Position numbers and translations under genes: made by a program
Shown here: piece by piece, positions 17,202 through 26,861 of the stretch
Layout: each line of letters opens with the position of its first letter
Numbering within the stretch: the first letter of the stretch is position 1
NCBI RefSeq assembly: GCF_004138285.1
Contig: NZ_SCFN01000001.1
Coordinates: forward strand, 620,001-684,000
DNA from: Gottfriedia acidiceleris
Lineage (GTDB): Bacteria; Bacillota; Bacilli; Bacillales; Bacillaceae_G
Direction of reading: 5' to 3'
Length of the DNA: 64,000 nt
Notes under the pieces: model-generated
Told to the model about the DNA's origin: nothing
Database searches by the model: none
Seen by the model: the letters and a program-made list of their open reading frames with translations, nothing else

Positions 17202-18587
17202 ATGCATCGTTATTTACCAACGACAGAGCAAGATCGTCAAGAGATGTTAAAAGTAGTAGGTGTTTCATCAGTTGATGAATTATTTAGTGATATTCCTGAA
17301 AATGTTCGTTTTAATGGCTTATTAAACATTAAAAAGGCAAAATCTGAATCTGATTTATTAAAAGAATTAACTGAATTAGCTAATAAAAATGCCAATTTAA
17401 GAGAGTATGTATCTTTCTTAGGAGCGGGTGTTTATGATCATTACTTACCAACTGTAGTAGATCATGTAATTTCACGTTCAGAGTTCTATACAGCTTATAC
17501 TCCATATCAGCCAGAGATTTCTCAAGGTGAGCTTCAAGCAATCTTTGAATTCCAAACAATGATTTGTGAATTAACAGGTATGGATGTTGCAAACTCGTCA
17601 ATGTATGACGGTGGTACTTCTTTAGCAGAAGCAACTACTTTAGCAGCAGGTCACAATGGTAAAAAACGTATTTTAGTTTCAAAAGGTGTTCATCCACAAT
17701 CACGTGAAGTTATCCTATCTTATGCAAAAGGTCAACATTTAGAGGTTGTTGAAATTGGCATTAAAGATGGAAAAACTGATATCGAAGAATTAAAAAATGA
17801 AATGAATGACAATGTAGCATGTGTTGTTGTTCAATATCCTAACTTCTATGGACAAGTAGAAGAATTAGCTGAAATCGAACCAATTGCACATACTGGTAAA
17901 AGTTTATTCGTTGTTTCAAGTAATCCATTAGCATTAGCAGCATTAACTCCTCCAGGTGAATTCGGAGCTGATATTGTTGCAGGTGATGCTCAAACATTTG
18001 GTATTCCAACTCAATTTGGTGGACCTCACTGTGGATACTTTGCTACAACATCTAAATTAATGCGTAAAATGCCAGGTCGTTTAGTTGGACAAACGGTTGA
18101 TGGAGAAGGACGTCGCGGATTTGTATTAACTCTTCAAGCTCGTGAACAACATATTCGTCGTGACAAAGCGACTTCAAATATTTGTTCTAACCAAGCATTA
18201 AATGCATTAGCAGCGTCTGTTGCTATGACAGCTCTTGGTAAAAATGGTGCTGTAGAAATGGCAATGCAAAATATTTCTCGTACTCAATATATGAAGAAAA
18301 AATTAATTGAAAACGGTATCTCAGTTGTATTCCAAGGTGCTGCATTCAACGAACTTGTTATTGATGTGAAACAAAATGTTTCTGAGATAAATAAACAATT
18401 ATTTACTAAGAAAATTATCGGTGGTTATGACTTAGCAAAAGTTGAACCTACTATGGAAAATCATATGTTAATCGCAATAACTGAATTACGTTCTAAACAA
18501 CATATTGATACATTTGTAGAAGAATTAGCATTATTAGTAGACGGAAAGGGGATTCAACATGCTGAAGGATCAACCGTTAGTTTTTGA
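17202..18587 (+). CDS. gcvPA: Glycine dehydrogenase (decarboxylating) subunit 1
   Basis: The alpha half of the split P protein, which decarboxylates glycine with PLP on the beta half. [44 protein letters not shown] and [16 protein letters not shown] are family hallmarks. The protein has 461 residues, a little longer than the ~448 usual, because the last 14 or so codons run on into gcvPB (29-base overlap). The start is ATG with AGGGGGAGAAAGGGG upstream. Confidence 0.97.
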   Translation: MHRYLPTTEQDRQEMLKVVGVSSVDELFSDIPENVRFNGLLNIKKAKSESDLLKELTELANKNANLREYVSFLGAGVYDHYLPTVVDHVISRSEFYTAYTPYQPEISQGELQAIFEFQTMICELTGMDVANSSMYDGGTSLAEATTLAAGHNGKKRILVSKGVHPQSREVILSYAKGQHLEVVEIGIKDGKTDIEELKNEMNDNVACVVVQYPNFYGQVEELAEIEPIAHTGKSLFVVSSNPLALAALTPPGEFGADIVAGDAQTFGIPTQFGGPHCGYFATTSKLMRKMPGRLVGQTVDGEGRRGFVLTLQAREQHIRRDKATSNICSNQALNALAASVAMTALGKNGAVEMAMQNISRTQYMKKKLIENGISVVFQGAAFNELVIDVKQNVSEINKQLFTKKIIGGYDLAKVEPTMENHMLIAITELRSKQHIDTFVEELALLVDGKGIQHAEGSTVSF

Positions 18588-20016
18588 GATTAGTAAAGAA
18601 GGTCGTATTGCATATAGTCTTCCTACAATGGATGTAGAAGAAATCGATATTAATGAAGTTATTCCAAGTGCTTATATTCGTAAAGAAAAAGCAGAATTAC
18701 CAGAGGTTTCAGAATTAGATTTAATGCGTCATTATACTGCATTATCTAAACGTAATCATGGTTTAGATTCAGGGTTCTACCCACTTGGATCTTGTACAAT
18801 GAAATACAATCCAAAAATCAATGAAGCTGTTGCACGTTTCGCAGGTTTTGCACATATTCATCCACTTCAAGATGAATATACAGTGCAAGGTGCTCTTGAA
18901 TTAATGCATGAGCTTCAACAAGAATTAAAAGAAATTACTGGAATGGATGAAGTAACTTTACAACCAGCTGCAGGTGCACATGGTGAGTGGACTGGATTAA
19001 TGATTATCCGTGCTTATCACGAAAGCCGCGGTGACTTCAACCGTACTAAAGTAATCGTACCTGACTCTGCTCACGGTACAAACCCAGCATCTGCAACTGT
19101 TGCAGGTTTCGAAACGATCACGGTTAAATCAAATGAAAAAGGCTTAGTTGACTTAGAAGATTTACGTCGTGTAGTTGATGGAAACGTTGCTGCATTAATG
19201 CTTACGAATCCAAATACATTAGGTCTATTCGAAGAAGATATTTATGAAATTTCTGAAATCATACATGCTGCAGGCGGAAAAGTTTATTATGATGGAGCGA
19301 ACTTAAATGCTGTATTAAGTAAAGCACGCCCTGGAGATATGGGATTTGATGTAGTACATTTAAATCTTCATAAAACATTCACTGGTCCACACGGTGGCGG
19401 TGGCCCAGGTTCTGGTCCTGTAGGTGTTAAAGCTGATTTAATTCCATACTTACCAGCACCAATCGTTGAAAAAGTTGGAGAAGAATATGTTTTAAATTTC
19501 GATCGTCCAGAGTCAATAGGTCGTGTAAAACCTTTCTTTGGGAACTTTGGAATTAATGTTCGTGCATATACTTACATTCGTTCAATGGGTCCAGAAGGTT
19601 TAAAACAAGTAACAGAAGATGCTGTTTTAAATGCTAACTATATGATGCGTCGTTTAGAACCATATTTTGACCTACCATTCGATCGTCATTGTAAGCATGA
19701 GTTCGTATTAAGTGGAAAACGTCAAAAGAAATTAGGTGTTCGTACTTTAGATATCGCTAAACGCCTATTAGACTTTGGTTACCACCCACCAACAATTTAC
19801 TTCCCATTAAACGTGGAAGAATGTATTATGATTGAACCAACTGAAACTGAATCAAAAGAAACATTAGATTCATTTATCGATACAATGATTACTATTGCTA
19901 AAGAAGCTGAAGAAAATCCAGAAATCGTACAAGAGGCTCCACATACAACTGTTGTAAGTCGTCTTGACGAAACTTTAGCAGCTCGTAAACCTGTATTACG
20001 TTATATTAAAGCATAA
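18559..20016 (+). CDS. gcvPB: Glycine dehydrogenase (decarboxylating) subunit 2
   Basis: The beta half of the P protein, carrying pyridoxal phosphate on the Lys of [16 protein letters not shown]. Other hallmarks are [26 protein letters not shown] and [11 protein letters not shown]. It has 485 residues, typical for the family. It completes the glycine cleavage operon and is followed by a strong terminator. The ATG lies inside the end of gcvPA, with AAAGGGG 6 bases upstream. Confidence 0.97.
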   Translation: MLKDQPLVFEISKEGRIAYSLPTMDVEEIDINEVIPSAYIRKEKAELPEVSELDLMRHYTALSKRNHGLDSGFYPLGSCTMKYNPKINEAVARFAGFAHIHPLQDEYTVQGALELMHELQQELKEITGMDEVTLQPAAGAHGEWTGLMIIRAYHESRGDFNRTKVIVPDSAHGTNPASATVAGFETITVKSNEKGLVDLEDLRRVVDGNVAALMLTNPNTLGLFEEDIYEISEIIHAAGGKVYYDGANLNAVLSKARPGDMGFDVVHLNLHKTFTGPHGGGGPGSGPVGVKADLIPYLPAPIVEKVGEEYVLNFDRPESIGRVKPFFGNFGINVRAYTYIRSMGPEGLKQVTEDAVLNANYMMRRLEPYFDLPFDRHCKHEFVLSGKRQKKLGVRTLDIAKRLLDFGYHPPTIYFPLNVEECIMIEPTETESKETLDSFIDTMITIAKEAEENPEIVQEAPHTTVVSRLDETLAARKPVLRYIKA

Positions 20017-20020
20017 ACCA

Positions 20021-20051
20021 AAAAGTTCCCTCATCGAAGGGAACTTTTTTT
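20021..20051 (+). terminator. Terminator of the gcv operon
   Basis: AAAAGTTCCCT (20021-20031) pairs with AGGGAACTTTT (20038-20048), followed by T. Confidence 0.9.
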
Positions 20052-20123
20052 ATGTTCGAATTTCTGAATAGTATTATAGAATCTTATCAAAATGAAACTC
20101 GTTTTTTTGGACCCTCTTAAAAT

Positions 20124-21752
20124 CTATTTAATCCGATTAATCCGACCATCAAATGCCTGGACCAATGGTTGCTTTTGTTCCTTCACATAATCTTCAAATG
20201 CATCAAAATCTGTTGGACCTTCCACTTTATTTTTCCCTGCTAGTAATACCGAGAAATTGTCACCGCCATTTGCAAGATAGCTATTTGTAGTGACAGTATA
20301 ACTAGTTTGTGGGTTAATTGGAGTACCATCTGTTCGCATGATTTTAACTACTTTTTGCCCGGAATCTTTCGTACTATCCCAAGTGTATTTTAAACCTGAT
20401 ATTTGTAGCATTCGTACACTTCCATGTTCCTGCCATTGCTGATTGAGAAGTTTTCGGATTTGTTCACCAGATAATGTCATTTTAACGAGTTTAATTTTAA
20501 ATGGTTGGATCGTGAACAATTCATCCAAAGTTACATCCCCTTTTGGAAGATCACCACGTATTCCACTAAAGTTCATAAATGCGAAATCGGACTTCATAGC
20601 TATTCGTTGTGAATCTGCAATCATATTTCCTAAACTAGATTCTCCATTATGATTCTTCTTACTTAAAATGTCGTTTGCAGCTTTTCCAACGACTTTATTT
20701 ACGATCGGTTCAATTTTAGATTCATAATTTTGTATCATTTTCTTTATTTCAGGATCTGGTTTTATATTATCTTGGTAGACCATCTGTATACTTGCCTTTT
20801 TGTCTACGATATCTTTCGTATTAGGATCAATTGTTAACTGAATGTCGGAGAAAGATGTTCCATAAGAGTAGGATTGAACAATCAGCTTTCCGTCTACTTC
20901 TTTGTTAAGATAAGTATGTGTATGTCCAGAAATTATTACGTCAATTTCATCATCCATTTCTTTGGCCATTCTAACGATTTCACCTGTCGCATTTCCGTTT
21001 GCTTTGGACTGATTTCCACCATTATGTGCGAGCACCACGATTGATTTTACACCTCGTTTTTTAAGTGTTTTTACTGAATTATTGATTGCTTTTACTTCAT
21101 CAATAAACTTTACTCCATCTGTTTTGTTTGGTGGTGCTATCTTTGGTGTATCTTTTATGACGACGCCGATAAATCCAATCGGTACGCCATTAATATTTTT
21201 TATACTGTATGGAGGCAGAATGGTCTTACCAGTATTGTCGTCGATTACGTTGGCGCATATATATGGAAAGTTTGCCCCAGAAAAATAACCAGTTTTTTGA
21301 TTGTTTCCTCCTTGGATTAACCTCATCATTTCATTCACACCACGATCGAATTCATGGTTCCCTAGAGTCCCATAGTCAAACCCCATCTTGTTTAATACTT
21401 CAATTGTAGGCTCATCCTGAAGAAATGAAGAGATTGGAGGACTTCCACCAATCATGTCACCAGCATGAACTAAAATAGTATTTTTATTTTCTTTTTTCTT
21501 TTGAATCAAATATGCGGAAAGATATTCTGCTCCGCCAACTTTCCTGCCGTTAAATTTTCGGGTCGTATCTAATTGTCCATGAAAATCATTAATGCCAAGT
21601 AATTGTACCTGAATGAAACGGTTCTTATCTTTCTTGGTGTTAATAGGAATAATTCTAGCAGCCGGTTTACCAGAAACCATTAATACTCCTACAGATAATG
21701 TAGTCGTAAGAACAAAAGCAAGAACTGCTTTTTTCAATGCGTTCCAATTCAA
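20124..21752 (-). CDS. Secreted 5'-nucleotidase/2',3'-cyclic phosphodiesterase family protein
   Basis: A UshA-type metallophosphatase that releases phosphate from extracellular nucleotides. 542 residues with an N-terminal signal peptide (about 1-32). The metal-site motifs run in order: GINDFHGQ, AGDMIGGSPP, GNHEFDRG, LAHNGGN and SGHTHTY. A C-terminal nucleotide-binding domain spans about 330-540. No LPxTG or other anchor is visible, so it is probably free or loosely wall-bound. The start is TTG with AGGAGGG 8 bases upstream. It is a single gene, divergent from the Asp-box protein. Confidence 0.88.
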   Translation of the reverse strand: MNWNALKKAVLAFVLTTTLSVGVLMVSGKPAARIIPINTKKDKNRFIQVQLLGINDFHGQLDTTRKFNGRKVGGAEYLSAYLIQKKKENKNTILVHAGDMIGGSPPISSFLQDEPTIEVLNKMGFDYGTLGNHEFDRGVNEMMRLIQGGNNQKTGYFSGANFPYICANVIDDNTGKTILPPYSIKNINGVPIGFIGVVIKDTPKIAPPNKTDGVKFIDEVKAINNSVKTLKKRGVKSIVVLAHNGGNQSKANGNATGEIVRMAKEMDDEIDVIISGHTHTYLNKEVDGKLIVQSYSYGTSFSDIQLTIDPNTKDIVDKKASIQMVYQDNIKPDPEIKKMIQNYESKIEPIVNKVVGKAANDILSKKNHNGESSLGNMIADSQRIAMKSDFAFMNFSGIRGDLPKGDVTLDELFTIQPFKIKLVKMTLSGEQIRKLLNQQWQEHGSVRMLQISGLKYTWDSTKDSGQKVVKIMRTDGTPINPQTSYTVTTNSYLANGGDNFSVLLAGKNKVEGPTDFDAFEDYVKEQKQPLVQAFDGRINRIK

Positions 21753-22053
21753 TATATTCTCCCTCCTAATTCGCTAGTAGGTTACTTACTAAGCATAGGG
21801 AAGGATTGTTAAAGCTTCTTTACTTTAGTGTGAATTTTCAGTTAAATTTAAAAGCCGATTATCAATAAGCTCCTAAGAAAAATTAATAGTATTGAGCCGT
21901 GTATAACAAGCAAGCTATGTTAGTCAATGGTTAGTTAAATAAAAGCAATTTTAAGAAATATTAAACCGTTAAAGGTTCGTTAAAGGTCTGTCTGCTACTA
22001 TTATTATTGTAAGACAGCTGCTTACATAAATTTGAATTTAGGAGGAAATAAAA
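21753..22053 (+). promoter_or_regulatory. Control region of the Asp-box protein with 11-bp direct repeats
   Basis: Two adjacent copies of CGTTAAAGGT(T/C) at 21967-21977 and 21978-21988 form an 11-bp-period direct repeat, the usual layout for OmpR-family regulators. TATTAT-type -10 sequences follow at 21999-22007, 10-14 bases beyond the repeats, with no good -35. This suggests an activated promoter. The rest of the spacer holds no gene. Confidence 0.5.
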
Positions 22054-22749
22054 ATGCAAGAAAAAATTTATAAACTGTTAAATACAACAAAAAAGAAGGC
22101 AGTTGCAGCATCGGTTTGTGGTGCGTTAGTTCTAGGTATCGGTTCAGGAGCTGCATACGCTGCAAATAATGATGGATCCCAAACAAAACATGATCAAGCT
22201 TCTGTTACTCAAGTAAGTGAGAAAATTAAAACTAAAATGTTAGTTAAAAATGAAAATGGTGTTATTAGTCACTCAACTGATGATGGAAAAACTTGGATTC
22301 CAGGTGCTCCTGAAGGGGGAAAAGTCATCCAAAATGCAGATGGCAAGGAATCTTTTATTTTTAGTGATTCAAATGCTACACCTTCTGGAGGTTTAAAGGT
22401 AAAGAAAGAGGAAGGTAAGCTTATGTTCTCAAAAGACGGTGGAAAGACTTGGAGTAATAAAGCTCCAGATAATTTCAAAATGGTAGAAAAAGGCAATAAA
22501 TCAGTTTTTGTGAAAGACAAGCTGATTGTTAAAAAAGAAAATGGTATAGCTAAATTCTCAAAAGACGGTGGCAAAACATGGATTAATGGTGAGCCAGAAA
22601 TGAAAAAACCATTTATGACGAAAAAAGAAAATGGAAAAGTGAAGTTTTCTATAGATGGAGGGAAAACTTGGACTGAGAAAGCTCCAGAAGGTGTAACAAT
22701 AATAAAAAATAATCATGGTTCGATCAGTGTAAAAAAGAAAATTGATTAA
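22054..22749 (+). CDS. Secreted protein with four Asp-box (BNR-like) repeats
   Basis: A 231-residue protein with a clear signal peptide (cut after AYA at about residue 36). The mature part is four repeats, each with an Asp-box: STDDGKTW (74-81), SKDGGKTW (126-133), SKDGGKTW (169-176) and SIDGGKTW (199-206). Each is usually preceded by a KKENGxxKF-type strand. Asp-boxes normally sit in beta-propeller blades of sialidases and sortilins, but there is no catalytic domain here. I do not know its function. It precedes a two-component system and may be its target or sensor partner. The start is ATG with AGGAGG 7 bases upstream. Confidence 0.75.
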   Translation: MQEKIYKLLNTTKKKAVAASVCGALVLGIGSGAAYAANNDGSQTKHDQASVTQVSEKIKTKMLVKNENGVISHSTDDGKTWIPGAPEGGKVIQNADGKESFIFSDSNATPSGGLKVKKEEGKLMFSKDGGKTWSNKAPDNFKMVEKGNKSVFVKDKLIVKKENGIAKFSKDGGKTWINGEPEMKKPFMTKKENGKVKFSIDGGKTWTEKAPEGVTIIKNNHGSISVKKKID

Positions 22750-22823
22750 TGAACATCTTATTTGACAGAAGTATAAAGATACACTTAATTATGTAAATGA
22801 ATTTAGTAGTATATACTTAGAGC

Positions 22824-22865
22824 ATCTCCAACGAATGAGAAGTGTACAGCTCATTTGTTGGAGAT
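22824..22865 (+). promoter_or_regulatory. Strong intercistronic hairpin before the response regulator
   Basis: A 16-bp stem (22824-22839 with 22850-22865, one G-U) closes a 10-base loop containing TGTACA. No T run follows, so it is not a standard terminator. It may protect or process the mRNA, or damp expression of the regulator genes. Confidence 0.6.
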
Positions 22866-22902
22866 ACTTCGGATAAAAGAATCCAAAGTAAAGAGGTTTA
22901 TT

Positions 22903-23598
22903 ATGAGAATATTAATGGTTGAAGATGAAATTTATATTGCTGAAGCGATTGCACAAGTTTTAAGGAAGAATCACTACAGTGTTGATTTAGCTGGTGATGG
23001 TGAGTTTGGGCTAGACTGTGGTATGTCAAATATATATGACATTATTATTCTAGATATCATGCTTCCAAAAATGGATGGCATCCAAGTTTTAATAGAATTA
23101 CGAAATAATGGAATCGAGACTCCTGTCATTTTGTTGACAGCTAAGGGGGATATTACTGACAAAATACGAGGTTTAGACAGCGGTGCAGATGATTATTTAG
23201 CAAAGCCATTCCATACGGATGAACTACTAGCACGACTAAGAGCATTAGGACGACGAAAAACAGAATTAATAAGAGATGGTATTCTTACTTATGAAGATAT
23301 TTCGCTTAATCAAAAGATGTTAGTTTTATGCTGTAGAGGTTATGAAGTTAAGTTGACTTTAAAAGAATTTCAACTATTAGAAATGCTCATTAATCGAAAA
23401 GATGCAATTAGTTCAAAAGAAACAATTATCGAGAAGCTATGGGGCTACGATACAGATGCCGACGATCGTCATGTTGAGGTACAAGTTTCACTTTTACGAA
23501 AAAAACTAAGACAGGTTGAATCAAATGTTTTAATTGGAACGGTTCGAGGTGCAGGTTATTTTTTGAAAAATGGTAAAGCTGGGGAAAAATATGTTTAA
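22903..23598 (+). CDS. Response regulator, OmpR/PhoB family
   Basis: A 231-residue DNA-binding regulator. The receiver domain (1-115) has the acidic pocket VEDE, phospho-acceptor Asp51 in LDIMLPKMDG, and the switch Thr and Lys in LLTAKGD and AKPF. A winged-helix domain (about 130-225) ends with RHVEVQVSLLRKKL and GTVRGAGYFL. ATG 22903 has AAAGAGG upstream; the longer frame to 22855 would pass through the hairpin and is unlikely. It overlaps the kinase gene by 8 bases. Confidence 0.92.
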   Translation: MRILMVEDEIYIAEAIAQVLRKNHYSVDLAGDGEFGLDCGMSNIYDIIILDIMLPKMDGIQVLIELRNNGIETPVILLTAKGDITDKIRGLDSGADDYLAKPFHTDELLARLRALGRRKTELIRDGILTYEDISLNQKMLVLCCRGYEVKLTLKEFQLLEMLINRKDAISSKETIIEKLWGYDTDADDRHVEVQVSLLRKKLRQVESNVLIGTVRGAGYFLKNGKAGEKYV

Positions 23599-24955
23599 GA
23601 AACTTCGTAATAAATTTCTCCTTATTAATATGTCGGTTATTTCATTGGTAATGGTTGTGGCTTTTACAATCATCTACATAATGACTTACAACAATATTCA
23701 AAATGAAAATAAAAAAAAACTAGATGCACAGACTGAAAAACTAATTACGATTCAAAGAGAGATAAAAAATAAAGAAATAGGTTCCGAGCTAAAAAATAAT
23801 AAGGATATAAAAGGTAAGGTCGAAACCAAGAAAGAAATAACGAATATAATTGGTACCGGTGGAATTGTTACTCAAAAAATTTCGCTTGGAGATTCAGTGT
23901 CTTTTAGTGTGGAAGTTGATTCAAATGGAAATGTTGTTGAGGGTCGTTCATTTATTTCAATGCCTACGGAGACATTTAAAAAAGCTACAGAAATTGCTTT
24001 GGAAAATAAAAAGAACTTTTCAACTTTCACATTAGATGGGAAAAAGTGGCAGTATGTAATCAAACCATCAGAAAAGATTGTTAATCAAATGAATGAACAA
24101 CCACAAATTATAAATAAAGTGACTTTAATAAATTTTTTAGACGTTACCGAATCTCATAAAGCATTATTTAAACTTCTAACAACATTAATAAGTGTTGGAC
24201 TAATCACGCTTTTTGCTATTTATTTTATCAGTCGTTATTTTGCAAATCGAGCAATTGAACCCATTGCCGAAGCTTGGAAAAAGCAAAATCAATTTGTAAC
24301 AGATGCATCGCATGAATTAAAGACACCTTTAGCAATTATTAATGCGAATTATGATGTGCTTATGGCTAATAAGGAAGAAACAATTGAAAATCAGCAAAAA
24401 TGGTTCAACCATATAAAAGTGGGCTCCGATCGAATGACAAAGCTGATTAATAACCTATTAACTTTAACAAAAATGGAAGAAGCAATAGATGAGATTAATA
24501 TAAAGCATTTTGATCTCAGTACAGAAATACATGAAGTAATGATGTCAATGGAAACGGTATTAAAGGATAAGAAAATTATATTAAATCATTCTATTGAATC
24601 GAATGTTATGATAGAAAGTGATCCAGACAAGATTAAGCAGCTAATGATGATATTATTTGATAATGCAGCCAAATATACTAATGAACATGGACAGATTGAA
24701 GTAACACTTACAAAATTAAAACGACAGGTGAAGTTCGCTATAAAAAATAGTGGAAAGGGTATTCCTGCTAAAGATTTGCCAAAAGTATTTGATCGATTCT
24801 ACCGTTCGGATCCATCAAGAGCAAAAAAAACGGAAGGGTATGGACTTGGTTTATCAATCGCTCAGTCAATAACGAATCGTTTAGGTGGGACGATATCTGC
24901 TTCAAGTATTGAAAACGAGTATACAAATTTCATTGTTTTACTAGATTTATCATAA
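23591..24955 (+). CDS. Sensor histidine kinase
   Basis: A 454-residue membrane kinase. TM1 lies near residues 11-33, an extracytoplasmic part spans about 34-185, and TM2 about 190-212. The phospho-acceptor is His241 in DASHELKTPLAI. The ATP domain has DNAAKYTNEH, GKGIPAKDLPKVFDRFYR and GYGLGLSIAQS. There is no HAMP match I would defend. The extracytoplasmic part is unlike any sensor domain I recognise. ATG 23591 has GGGGAA upstream. It is partner to the preceding regulator. Confidence 0.92.
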   Translation: MFKKLRNKFLLINMSVISLVMVVAFTIIYIMTYNNIQNENKKKLDAQTEKLITIQREIKNKEIGSELKNNKDIKGKVETKKEITNIIGTGGIVTQKISLGDSVSFSVEVDSNGNVVEGRSFISMPTETFKKATEIALENKKNFSTFTLDGKKWQYVIKPSEKIVNQMNEQPQIINKVTLINFLDVTESHKALFKLLTTLISVGLITLFAIYFISRYFANRAIEPIAEAWKKQNQFVTDASHELKTPLAIINANYDVLMANKEETIENQQKWFNHIKVGSDRMTKLINNLLTLTKMEEAIDEINIKHFDLSTEIHEVMMSMETVLKDKKIILNHSIESNVMIESDPDKIKQLMMILFDNAAKYTNEHGQIEVTLTKLKRQVKFAIKNSGKGIPAKDLPKVFDRFYRSDPSRAKKTEGYGLGLSIAQSITNRLGGTISASSIENEYTNFIVLLDLS

Positions 24956-24957
24956 AA

Positions 24958-24990
24958 AGCTCCCTGTTTGCTAAAATAGGGAGTTTTCTT
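24958..24990 (+). terminator. Terminator after the histidine kinase
   Basis: CTCCCT (24960-24965) pairs with AGGGAG (24978-24983), followed by TTTTCTT. Confidence 0.75.
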
Positions 24991-25427
24991 ATGATTACAG
25001 CTATTTTTGTTTGTTGTCTTGATTTATTTATTTAATATTTTTAAAATTATTTTTAATTGTATTTTTATACAATACATAAAATGGACCAACAGTAATACAA
25101 GTCATAAAAGAAAAAAGGAGAGAGCAGGATGAACTAAAGAGAAATAGAGCATTTAAAACTACTAGTATACCTTTACCTGCTTTCTTCATTTCCTACATTT
25201 AACACCTTGCTTATATAAACCTAAACTCTGCCCTATAGAATCTACATATTCTTAACGCTATTCTTTTCACTTGATTGAATAAATACCCACAACAACATCA
25301 AATTCTTTTTGTAAAATACTAAAATTTCCCAAAAAACTTATTAAAGGGTGTTGATTTTTTCTCGCATAAGGAGGATAATTGTAACATTATTTTTAACTGA
25401 AAATTAACTAAATTAGGGGTAATAAAA
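24991..25427 (+). promoter_or_regulatory. Long structured leader region of the aspartokinase gene
   Basis: More than 430 bases without a gene. There is a perfect 7-bp dyad ATTGTAT-TTTT-ATACAAT (25056-25073). GGAGAGAGCAGG (25117-25128) can pair over 12 bp with CCTGCTTTCTTC (25176-25187). Two strong ribosome-binding-like sites precede tiny frames: ATG AAC TAA at 25129, and TTG TAA near 25378 after AAGGAGG. It matches neither the lysine riboswitch nor the T-box core. The thrD ribosome site before 25428 is AGGGG. Confidence 0.4.
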
Positions 25428-26789
25428 ATGAAAATCGTAAAATTTGGTGGGTCTTCATTAGCCACTTCTGAACAAATTGAAAAAGTATTTCAGATTGTTA
25501 CATCAGATGTTGAACGTAAAATTATCGTTGTATCTGCACCGGGCAAAAGATTTCCAGATGATATTAAAGTTACCGATTTACTAATTAGTTGCGCACAACT
25601 TGCTCTACAGGGAAAGGATTATTCGAAGGAATTCAATCAAATTATTCAAAGGTATTCTGAGATTGCAAATGGATTAGGTTTATCTGAGGATATTATGAAT
25701 GAAATTTCACTGGGTATCGAACTTTCAATAAGTAGTAAAAAGGATCATCCTGCAAGATATATGGATGCTGTTATGGCATGTGGGGAAGATAATTGTGCTA
25801 GATTAGTAGCGTCATATTTTCAGTTAAAAGAACTTGAGGCGAGTTATATTAATCCAAAAGAAGCAGGTTTATTTGTTACAAATGAACCAGGACATGCCCA
25901 AGTTTTAGCGAAAAGCTATGAGAACTTATTTGAATTGAGAAAAAAATCTGGAATACTTATTTTTCCAGGGTTTTTTGGATATTCAGAAGATGGACATATC
26001 GTTACATTTTCTCGCAGTGGCTCAGATATTACTGGCTCTGTTGTTGCTAACGGAGTTAAAGCTACTTTATATGAAAACTTTACAGATGTTGATGCAGTTT
26101 TTTCTGTAAATCCTGCGATTGTTCATAATCCAAAGGAAATTAAAGAATTAACTTATCGAGAAATGAGAGAGTTATCTTATGCAGGCTTTAACGTATTTCA
26201 TGACGAAGCATTGATACCTGCCTTTCAAGCTGGAATTCCAGTAAACATTAAAAATACGAATAATCCAACTGCTCCTGGTTCACGAATTGTTAAGGAACGT
26301 ACGTTATCAAACGGTCCTTTAATTGGGATCGCGAGTGATAATGGATTTTGTAGTATTTATATAAGCAAGTATTTAATGAACAGAGAAATAGGATTTGGGC
26401 GTAAATTATTGCAAATACTAGAAGATTATCAGATTTCATATGAGCATCAGCCAAGTGGAATCGACGATATTTCAATTATTATTCGCCAAAATCAATTACC
26501 AGTTGAATTAGAATTTCAAATAATTAATCGGATTCAAGATGAATTAGATGCAGACCATGTAGTCGTTGAAAGAGACCTTGCTTTGATCATGTTAGTAGGT
26601 GAGGGGATGCGTCATAATGTTGGTACTACTGCAAGAGCGAGTAAAGCGTTAGCAAATGCGGGAATAAATATTGAAATGATAAACCAAGGTTCTTCAGAAG
26701 TAAGTATGATGTTTGGAGTAAAATCATGTGATGAGAAAAAAGCAGTACAAGTTATTTATGAAGAATTCTTCTCAAAAAGTGTCATCTAA
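25428..26789 (+). CDS. thrD: Aspartate kinase, class III type (YclM/ThrD-like)
   Basis: Phosphorylates L-aspartate, the first step to threonine, methionine and lysine. The 453-residue protein starts with KIVKFGGSSLA and has FPGFFGYSEDG, TFSRSGSDITGS and FTDVDAVFSVNP in the kinase domain. It then carries two C-terminal ACT-type domains (about 305-450) for amino-acid feedback. Its length fits the monofunctional B. subtilis YclM rather than the shorter LysC or DapG. Which amino acid inhibits it cannot be read from the sequence. Confidence 0.88.
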   Translation: MKIVKFGGSSLATSEQIEKVFQIVTSDVERKIIVVSAPGKRFPDDIKVTDLLISCAQLALQGKDYSKEFNQIIQRYSEIANGLGLSEDIMNEISLGIELSISSKKDHPARYMDAVMACGEDNCARLVASYFQLKELEASYINPKEAGLFVTNEPGHAQVLAKSYENLFELRKKSGILIFPGFFGYSEDGHIVTFSRSGSDITGSVVANGVKATLYENFTDVDAVFSVNPAIVHNPKEIKELTYREMRELSYAGFNVFHDEALIPAFQAGIPVNIKNTNNPTAPGSRIVKERTLSNGPLIGIASDNGFCSIYISKYLMNREIGFGRKLLQILEDYQISYEHQPSGIDDISIIIRQNQLPVELEFQIINRIQDELDADHVVVERDLALIMLVGEGMRHNVGTTARASKALANAGINIEMINQGSSEVSMMFGVKSCDEKKAVQVIYEEFFSKSVI

Positions 26790-26831
26790 CTAAATTACTA
26801 AAATATAGATGAATAGAATGAATCTAACGTA

Positions 26832-26848
26832 ATTCCAGAAAATGGAAT
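26832..26848. promoter_or_regulatory. Small dyad before alaR, possible operator
   Basis: ATTCCA (26832-26837) and TGGAAT (26843-26848) form a 6-bp dyad, 5 bases before the AAGGAG site of alaR. It could be an autoregulatory site or chance. Confidence 0.25.
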
Positions 26849-26861
26849 ACATAAGGAGTAT

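Noticed and set aside
25340-25380. AGGGTG-like sequence before thrD as a T-box core
   Set aside because: It lacks the rest of the conserved T-box sequence and there is no terminator/antiterminator pair after it.
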